Below the pieces are notes generated by a model. It worked only from the letters and a program-made list of their open reading frames with translations. It did not search any database and had not been told where the DNA came from. Positions 5,682 through 9,964 of a DNA stretch of 9,964 nucleotides are shown here, piece after piece. Every line of letters begins with the position of its first letter. Within the stretch, counting starts at the first letter, position 1. Location: positions 1 through 9,964 of the forward strand of contig JAQUEZ010000222.1 in assembly GCA_028684915.1 (NCBI GenBank), given 5' to 3'. The position numbers and the translations under genes were made by a program. The stretch is from Desulfobulbus sp. GTDB taxonomy: Bacteria; Desulfobacterota; Desulfobulbia; Desulfobulbales; Desulfobulbaceae.

Positions 5682-8450
5682 TCATGGTGTATAGTTCAGG
5701 CTGTTTGAGGCATTGCCTACTGCACCGGCGGTATCAACCGCCTGGATGGTGAAGGCGGTTGTGCCGCTCGGCATGGTCATTTCACAGCTCAGTTGCCGGT
5801 CTGTGGGCTTATCGCTGGTGCAGACCACCTCACCATTGGCCAGGATCTGAAAGCCGCTGATGGTGGATTCTTGGGCCGCATCAAACTCCCAACTCAAGGT
5901 GGCCAGCACCTTTTCCTCTATCTGGCTGAGGGCAATATAACCGATGGCCTCCTTAGCGTGGGCGACTTCCGAATCCTTGGATTGCTCTTCCTCCACCTTG
6001 ATCTCAAACCCGGTCGCCGACAATTTCTGCATTCTCAGGGCCGAGGTGTCTCCGCCAGCTGTTGTCTGCATGTCGACCAGAAGCAGCGGTGGAGCCGAGT
6101 AGGGGCTCGGGAAGGTGATGGGATACCACGCCTGTGTTACCGCATTGGCAGTGGCGGCAACCCGGTATTGCATCAACCCGAGGCTGCCTTCACCGGGTTC
6201 CCAGGCGATATAATTGATTGTTTCATTGACGTGCTTGTTCACATTTACTTCCTGCTCGCGGAAGTAGTACGCAAAGCCGGTGGTGGCAATATCATTGAGA
6301 CGGCCACTAATGGTATCGGCCTCGTTGTTGGAGGCGATAGTGGTCATGACCACCGGTGTTTTGGCCAAGGGTTCACTGAAGGCATGTGTTGCCCATTTGA
6401 CTGTCCCCGAAAAACTGCCTGCTTCAACCATAGAGCCATCAGGCAACGTGTAGCGGCCTTTCTCCACAACCATGTAGCTGACCAACTCTTCCGGATGCAC
6501 GCCATCCAGATAATTCCACTCGGTGAATTTGATATCAAATCCGGTGGAGTCGACGTTGCGCAGACGGATCACACCTGGGGCGGAGTCATTAAAACCTGCA
6601 GGCCCGGCAATGACAATCGGATTTTGGAAGCTGCCGCTCAGGGGCACCCGAATCCATTCGCCGGTTACCGCCACCTCGCCAGTTTCGATGTTGGGAAGGG
6701 CGGCGCTCTCTTCTGGCTTGACGGTGATCGTGGTCGAGCTGGATGCCGTGGCTCCCAAATTATCTGTCACCTGGAGGGTGGCGGTGAAGCTCGCCTCTGT
6801 GGTGTAGGTATGCGAAACGGTCTTGTTGCTGCCGCTGACGGAAGCGCCGTCGCCAAAATGCCAGGTATAAGTGGCAATGGAGCCGTCGCTGTCTGAAGAA
6901 GCGGCGCCATCAAAGGTAACGGTTAACGGTGCGGAACCACTGGTTGGCGTGGCACTGACGACCGCTTTGGGGGCCACATTAGCGACCGCGGCGGTGACCA
7001 CAACCGGGGTAGTGGCAGAACGGGTGAGACCGTTGCTGTCGGTCACGGTCAGTTCGGTGGTATAGGTTCCGGCGGAGGTGAACGAATGGGTGGCGGTTGC
7101 TCCGGTGGCGGTAGTGCCATCTCCAAAGCTCCAGGAATAGCCGGTGATGGTTGCCGAACCACTGGCAGAAGAACCGGCGCCATCGAAGTTCACCGAAAGA
7201 GGCGCCGATCCTGCGGCAGTTGTAGAGGAAATAACTGCTGATGGAGGAGCTGCAACGATTGCAGGTTCGGTTACAGTTACCGATGCTGTGGCGGTATTAC
7301 TAGAACCAAGGCTATTGGTCACGGTCAACTTGGCGGTGTAGGTTCCTGCGGAGGTATATTCATGACTTGCGGTGTTAGTTGAACCCACCGAACCATCGCC
7401 AAAATCCCATTGATATTGGCTAATACTCCCCGTTGAGGACCCCGCGCTAAAGTTCACCGTTATTGGCGCTGTTCCAGTCAGTGGGGTGGCCTGTATAACA
7501 GCCTGGAGCAGTGTGGTGTCGTCGGTCGAGGATGGATCGGGAACGTAGGCGAGCAGATTGGAAAGGCCGGTTTCCGTACCATCGTTAATGATTTCCTTTA
7601 CCCCATAGACAAGACTGCCACTGGGTACATCGACGATGCAGGCTAGTTCGCGGGCTGAAGGATCGGTGGTCTCGCAAATGGGCTGGTTGTTCTGATAAAT
7701 GCGAAAACCACCAAGTACGGAAGTATCGCCAGTATACTCCCAGGAAAAGCTAAGCTGCTTAAAGGAAAACGATTCCGGGTAGGTGGTTGGATCGAAAACC
7801 AACAGGTTGGAGAGTTCACTTTCCGTACCGTCGGTGAACACCTGGCTCATGCTGAATGTCATTTCTTCTGGAAGCAGGTTGGCTGTGCAGGCAATGGACG
7901 TATCGCTAGGGGTTGTTGTTTCGCACAGCCGCGTGCTATTGAGGTAAATTCGGTATCCGGCGATGTTGGAAATATCCGAAGGTTGCTCCCAGGAGAAGGT
8001 GAACAGCTTGTTTCCGGTAATACCGATGATAGTTGCAGTGCCTATAGGGGTGGTGCCGTCTATTATGCTTGATCCATCGTCAGGGGTCGATGATCCATCT
8101 GTTGAGGTTGAGCCGTCTGTTGTGGAAGAATCAACCGCAGACGCTGAGTCGCCGGAGGCAAAAGCAAACGGGGCAGAATGCGGGCTTTCGGTTCCGTCGC
8201 TGAAGGTGACGGTCAAAGTGAAGTTTGTAGTTGCCGCGGTAAACGTAACCTCACAGTCCATGGCTGTGGCATTGGGGTTTTGGGTCTGGCAGGCAGCGAC
8301 CCCCTCCTGGTAGAGCTTGAATCCGGTCACCTCCGGTTCCGTGGGTGGAGTATAGCCCCATTCCACGTGGATGGACTGTGCTGCGGCTGATACGGCAATG
8401 GATAATCCGCAAATGAGGAGGGCTAGGAGGCGGATAATTTTTCGTTGCAT
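5682..8450 (-). CDS. Large exported FnIII/PKD/H-type-lectin-like modular surface protein
   Basis: This 922-residue protein starts with a signal peptide (cleavage near SAAA24). FnIII-like module 1 (about 25-97) is followed by a Ser/Thr/Asp-rich linker (about 98-138), FnIII-like modules 2 and 3 (about 140-308), and three PKD domains whose core motifs WDFGDG, WSFGDG and WHFGDG lie near residues 348, 442 and 532. Residues about 585-845 hold a three-fold repeat with TGF and H..E...Y signatures resembling H-type lectin modules. FnIII-like module 4 (about 848-922) ends the chain. Each FnIII-like module carries a cysteine pair spaced CX11C, probably a disulphide. There is no membrane anchor or sorting tail. 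GGGGA sits just before the ATG, and a sigma-54-like promoter lies about 50-65 bases upstream. It is likely an adhesin or extracellular scaffold that binds sugars; no enzyme motif is visible. Confidence 0.92.
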   Translation of the reverse strand: MQRKIIRLLALLICGLSIAVSAAAQSIHVEWGYTPPTEPEVTGFKLYQEGVAACQTQNPNATAMDCEVTFTAATTNFTLTVTFSDGTESPHSAPFAFASGDSASAVDSSTTDGSTSTDGSSTPDDGSSIIDGTTPIGTATIIGITGNKLFTFSWEQPSDISNIAGYRIYLNSTRLCETTTPSDTSIACTANLLPEEMTFSMSQVFTDGTESELSNLLVFDPTTYPESFSFKQLSFSWEYTGDTSVLGGFRIYQNNQPICETTDPSARELACIVDVPSGSLVYGVKEIINDGTETGLSNLLAYVPDPSSTDDTTLLQAVIQATPLTGTAPITVNFSAGSSTGSISQYQWDFGDGSVGSTNTASHEYTSAGTYTAKLTVTNSLGSSNTATASVTVTEPAIVAAPPSAVISSTTAAGSAPLSVNFDGAGSSASGSATITGYSWSFGDGTTATGATATHSFTSAGTYTTELTVTDSNGLTRSATTPVVVTAAVANVAPKAVVSATPTSGSAPLTVTFDGAASSDSDGSIATYTWHFGDGASVSGSNKTVSHTYTTEASFTATLQVTDNLGATASSSTTITVKPEESAALPNIETGEVAVTGEWIRVPLSGSFQNPIVIAGPAGFNDSAPGVIRLRNVDSTGFDIKFTEWNYLDGVHPEELVSYMVVEKGRYTLPDGSMVEAGSFSGTVKWATHAFSEPLAKTPVVMTTIASNNEADTISGRLNDIATTGFAYYFREQEVNVNKHVNETINYIAWEPGEGSLGLMQYRVAATANAVTQAWYPITFPSPYSAPPLLLVDMQTTAGGDTSALRMQKLSATGFEIKVEEEQSKDSEVAHAKEAIGYIALSQIEEKVLATLSWEFDAAQESTISGFQILANGEVVCTSDKPTDRQLSCEMTMPSGTTAFTIQAVDTAGAVGNASNSLNYTP

Positions 8451-8501
8451 AGTGTTCCCCGTATGAAATGAAGTGGGCGTCCAATCGGTTAACGTTTAAC
8501 A

Positions 8502-8517
8502 AGCATGCAATGTGCCA
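8502..8517 (-). promoter_or_regulatory. Candidate sigma-54 (RpoN) promoter of the 922-aa gene
   Basis: The minus strand reads TGGCAC-ATTGC-ATGCT. This matches the -24/-12 consensus TGGCAC-N5-TTGCW, with the essential GG and GC exactly ten bases apart and one mismatch at the first base of the -12 box. Transcription would start near 8491, about 40 bases before the ATG. No enhancer-binding activator site was identified. Confidence 0.55.
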
Positions 8518-8619
8518 CGACCGCTAAATTTAAGTATGAAGCAAATCAATGCGTTACCAATTAAATAGTTTTGCGCCGCCCATCGAATTACCATTTGGTT
8601 ATTCGGTTCTTCTCTTTAA

Positions 8620-9408
8620 TCAAAGGGTCTTTGAAATTGCCCATTGGGTCCATTCATACTGTGCGGAGGAGAGATCGTTTTTCTTGTTATCGACAAATCT
8701 GGCCAAGGATGATGGTGAATCAAAGGTTATGGAGTAATAGCCGTCTGCATGGGCTCCCCGGCCAAGCAAAGTTGCCTTTCCGGAACGGTCAACACCCACC
8801 ATGAGGTCCAGATTTTTATAGATGACCGCTTCCGCAGTGCGGGTCACGGTCCCGTATTTGGACTCCATGTAAAAACGGTAGGTGAATCCGGCAACAATAA
8901 GAATCATCGCCAAGGCAAGAGTGGAAGCCAACTTTGCGTAGGGGGTGTAACTTTGCGGGTTGAAAAAATCGCGGAAGGTTAAACGAACATGACGGTGAAT
9001 CGCCTGGTGGATGTCGGTCAGGTGTGCAAGGCAAGGTTGCACCGCCTTACCGGTATATTTCTCCACACTGGCAAGGGCTTCATTGTCCGATGGATCGGTC
9101 ATGGCCAGGTTGAGGATGTTTTCACCTTCATAGCTTAAAGGCAGCACTTCAAACTTTTTACAGAGATAACGGGGCAATACTCCATGGACGGCCTCACTAT
9201 AGGCCTGGTCAGGATTAATAACAGGCAGTTGGAGCTGCTGGGAAAGAACTTCAGTGAGCTGGTCGCTGGTTATCGCCCCCATATTGACCAAAATCCTGCC
9301 AAGCCTGCGAGTACCGCCAACCTGCATCTTCAAGGCACGGTCCACGGCCTCTTGAGTGACTAAACCTGCATCGAGTAAAAGTTCACCAAGACGTTTTTTC
9401 TCCGACAT
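8620..9408 (-). CDS. MshEN-domain single-pass membrane protein, candidate c-di-GMP receptor
   Basis: Residues 1-140 match the N-terminal domain of type II secretion and pilus ATPases (GspE/MshE/PilB). It has two 24-residue repeats, R6-L7-G8...G15...L26..Q29 and R35-L36-G37...G44...L55..Q58, separated by five residues. This is the published geometry of the c-di-GMP-binding MshEN domain. LAMTDPSDNEAL (101-112) is typical of the second half of that domain. No Walker motifs or ATPase domain follow. Instead there is one membrane helix (about 158-177, LASTLALAMILIVAGFTY) and an 85-residue, probably periplasmic, tail I cannot assign. AAGGAG lies seven bases before the ATG. It may relay a cytoplasmic c-di-GMP signal across the membrane. 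Ligand binding and topology are inference. Confidence 0.88.
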   Translation of the reverse strand: MSEKKRLGELLLDAGLVTQEAVDRALKMQVGGTRRLGRILVNMGAITSDQLTEVLSQQLQLPVINPDQAYSEAVHGVLPRYLCKKFEVLPLSYEGENILNLAMTDPSDNEALASVEKYTGKAVQPCLAHLTDIHQAIHRHVRLTFRDFFNPQSYTPYAKLASTLALAMILIVAGFTYRFYMESKYGTVTRTAEAVIYKNLDLMVGVDRSGKATLLGRGAHADGYYSITFDSPSSLARFVDNKKNDLSSAQYEWTQWAISKTL

Positions 9409-9476
9409 GACAATTCTCCTTCAGTTGAAGAGAAGATTATGATGGAATTGCGAAAACCTGTTTCCGGCAGTTGCCA

Positions 9477-9488
9477 TGGTTGCAACCA
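9477..9488. promoter_or_regulatory. Palindrome TGGTTGCAACCA, possible operator
   Basis: A perfect 12-bp palindrome in the leader of the MshEN gene, between its candidate promoter and its start codon. A second short inverted repeat, GGCAGTTGCC, lies next to it at 9466-9475. The position suits a regulator binding site, but no specific regulator can be named. Confidence 0.3.
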
Positions 9489-9548
9489 CTTACGAGTATA
9501 AAAAAATTAACTTCCTAAAAATAAGGCATTATTTAAAGATGTATACGT

Positions 9549-9577
9549 ATTATAGGAGCAAGGAAAGGGATCCACAA
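9549..9577 (-). promoter_or_regulatory. Candidate sigma-70-type promoter of the MshEN gene
   Basis: The minus strand has a perfect TATAAT (9549-9554) with TTGTGG 17 bases upstream (9572-9577). The -35 matches only TTG of the consensus. Transcription would begin near 9542 and give a leader of about 130 bases. The rest of the 9409-9650 gap is AT-rich near the gene and holds no convincing coding frame. Confidence 0.4.
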
Positions 9578-9606
9578 GGAAGAAGTCGAAAGAAATCCCG
9601 GGAGGC

Positions 9607-9625
9607 CAGAGAGCGACGCCCTCTG
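9607..9625 (-). terminator. Weak hairpin downstream of the PEP-CTERM gene
   Basis: On the minus strand CAGAGGGC-GTC-GCTCTCTG can form an 8-bp stem with one G-U pair, starting 25 bases past the stop codon of the PEP-CTERM gene. The following sequence is T-rich but has no clean T-run, so this is a doubtful terminator. Confidence 0.25.
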
Positions 9626-9650
9626 CAGCATGAAGGGGAGGAGAAGAAGC

Positions 9651-9964
9651 TTAATGATTTTGACGGGATCGAATTCGGGCCAGGGGGAATAAACCGATTA
9701 AAAAAAGTGCTGCGGACGAAGGTTCCGGGACAGGTGAGGCTGAACGGACGGCTATGGCGTAGGCTTTATCGGTACCCAACGTATTCTTGAACTGTGTCCC
9801 AAATTCAAAATCAAAGAGCCAAGCAGCTGACACATCATCGATTTTCGTGGGCGTACCAAACCAGTAACAACCTAATTGCAAGTTATCGAAAGGTGTGTCC
9901 TTACCTCTCAACCCGTAATTTGTATTTTTTGTCCCACTGGGGTGATACAGGCCTTGCAACTGAA
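9651..9964 (-). CDS. C-terminal part of a DUF1566/Lcl_C-like PEP-CTERM protein (cut by window edge)
   Basis: The reading frame stays open to the window edge, so only the last 104 or so residues are visible and the true start lies outside. The segment CYWFGTP, AAWLFDFEFGTQF, YAIAVRS follows the pattern of the DUF1566/Lcl_C domain, whose usual motif is YWSST...AW.F.F..G.Q...K...Y..AVR. It is followed by VPEPSS, a hydrophobic run (AALFLIGLFPLA) and a basic tail (RIRSRQNH). That is the three-part PEP-CTERM signal processed by exosortase. The protein is therefore probably exported, anchored briefly in the membrane and then released to the surface or matrix in an exopolysaccharide-producing cell. 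The exosortase gene is not in this window. An internal TTG near 9959 could be mistaken for a start but has no supporting ribosome binding site. Confidence 0.85.
   Translation of the reverse strand, partial: QLQGLYHPSGTKNTNYGLRGKDTPFDNLQLGCYWFGTPTKIDDVSAAWLFDFEFGTQFKNTLGTDKAYAIAVRSASPVPEPSSAALFLIGLFPLARIRSRQNH

Noticed and set aside
5793..6896. Long plus-strand open frame (367 codons) inside the 922-aa gene
   Set aside because: It mirrors the codon bias of the real minus-strand gene; it has no signal peptide, domain or ribosome binding site.
8040..8150. Ser/Thr/Asp-rich segment considered as a DNA tandem repeat or CRISPR-like array
   Set aside because: The repetition is irregular at DNA level and in frame; it encodes a flexible linker between FnIII-like modules. 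No CRISPR repeat-spacer pattern or tRNA/rRNA gene was seen anywhere in the window.
9476..9790. Plus-strand open frame (104 codons) opposite the PEP-CTERM gene
   Set aside because: It overlaps the convincing PEP-CTERM coding end in antisense; its composition is highly basic and low-complexity, with no recognisable domain.

Overview
The window looks like chromosomal accessory DNA from a Gram-negative bacterium. The evidence is a set of exported proteins with Sec signal peptides, a PEP-CTERM (exosortase) C-terminus, a GspE/MshE-type N-terminal domain, and PKD/fibronectin-III (FnIII) surface proteins. My best guess is a Desulfobacterota-type (former deltaproteobacterial) lineage, from general family experience and not from a marker gene. 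Every gene I can support lies on the minus strand, so the region reads from right to left.

Layout in transcription order. (1) 9964-9651: the C-terminal end of a DUF1566/Lcl_C-like protein with a PEP-CTERM sorting tail, cut by the window edge. (2) 9408-8620: a 262-aa protein with an MshEN domain, one membrane segment and a small C-terminal domain. It has no secretion ATPase domain and is a candidate cyclic-di-GMP-responsive membrane protein. (3) 8450-5682: a 922-aa exported protein built from four FnIII-like modules that each carry a CX11C cysteine pair, three PKD domains and a three-fold H-type-lectin-like repeat. A good sigma-54-type promoter candidate lies just upstream. (4) 5481-4606: a 291-aa exported PKD protein with a jelly-roll, carbohydrate-binding-like C-terminal domain. 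(5) 4602-3872: a decayed, 5'-truncated and frameshifted IS4-type transposase. It abuts (6) 3861-3637, an orphan fragment homologous to the last H-lectin-like repeat of gene 3. (7) 3636-3295: a non-coding stretch with palindromic, dispersed-repeat-like elements. (8) 3294-1420: a 624-aa exported protein with an N-terminal FnIII domain and a large region I cannot assign; it may be an alpha-helical polysaccharide-active domain. (9) 1341-94: a complete IS4-family insertion sequence with 15-bp perfect terminal repeats and a 9-bp target duplication, so apparently a recent arrival.

Taken together this resembles a cell-surface or extracellular-matrix locus: secreted modular proteins with sugar-binding or adhesive modules, next to a possible second-messenger sensor and an exosortase substrate. 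It has been reshaped by at least two insertion events. The functional link between the genes is inference from proximity and shared architecture. No protein here has a demonstrable catalytic motif except the transposases.
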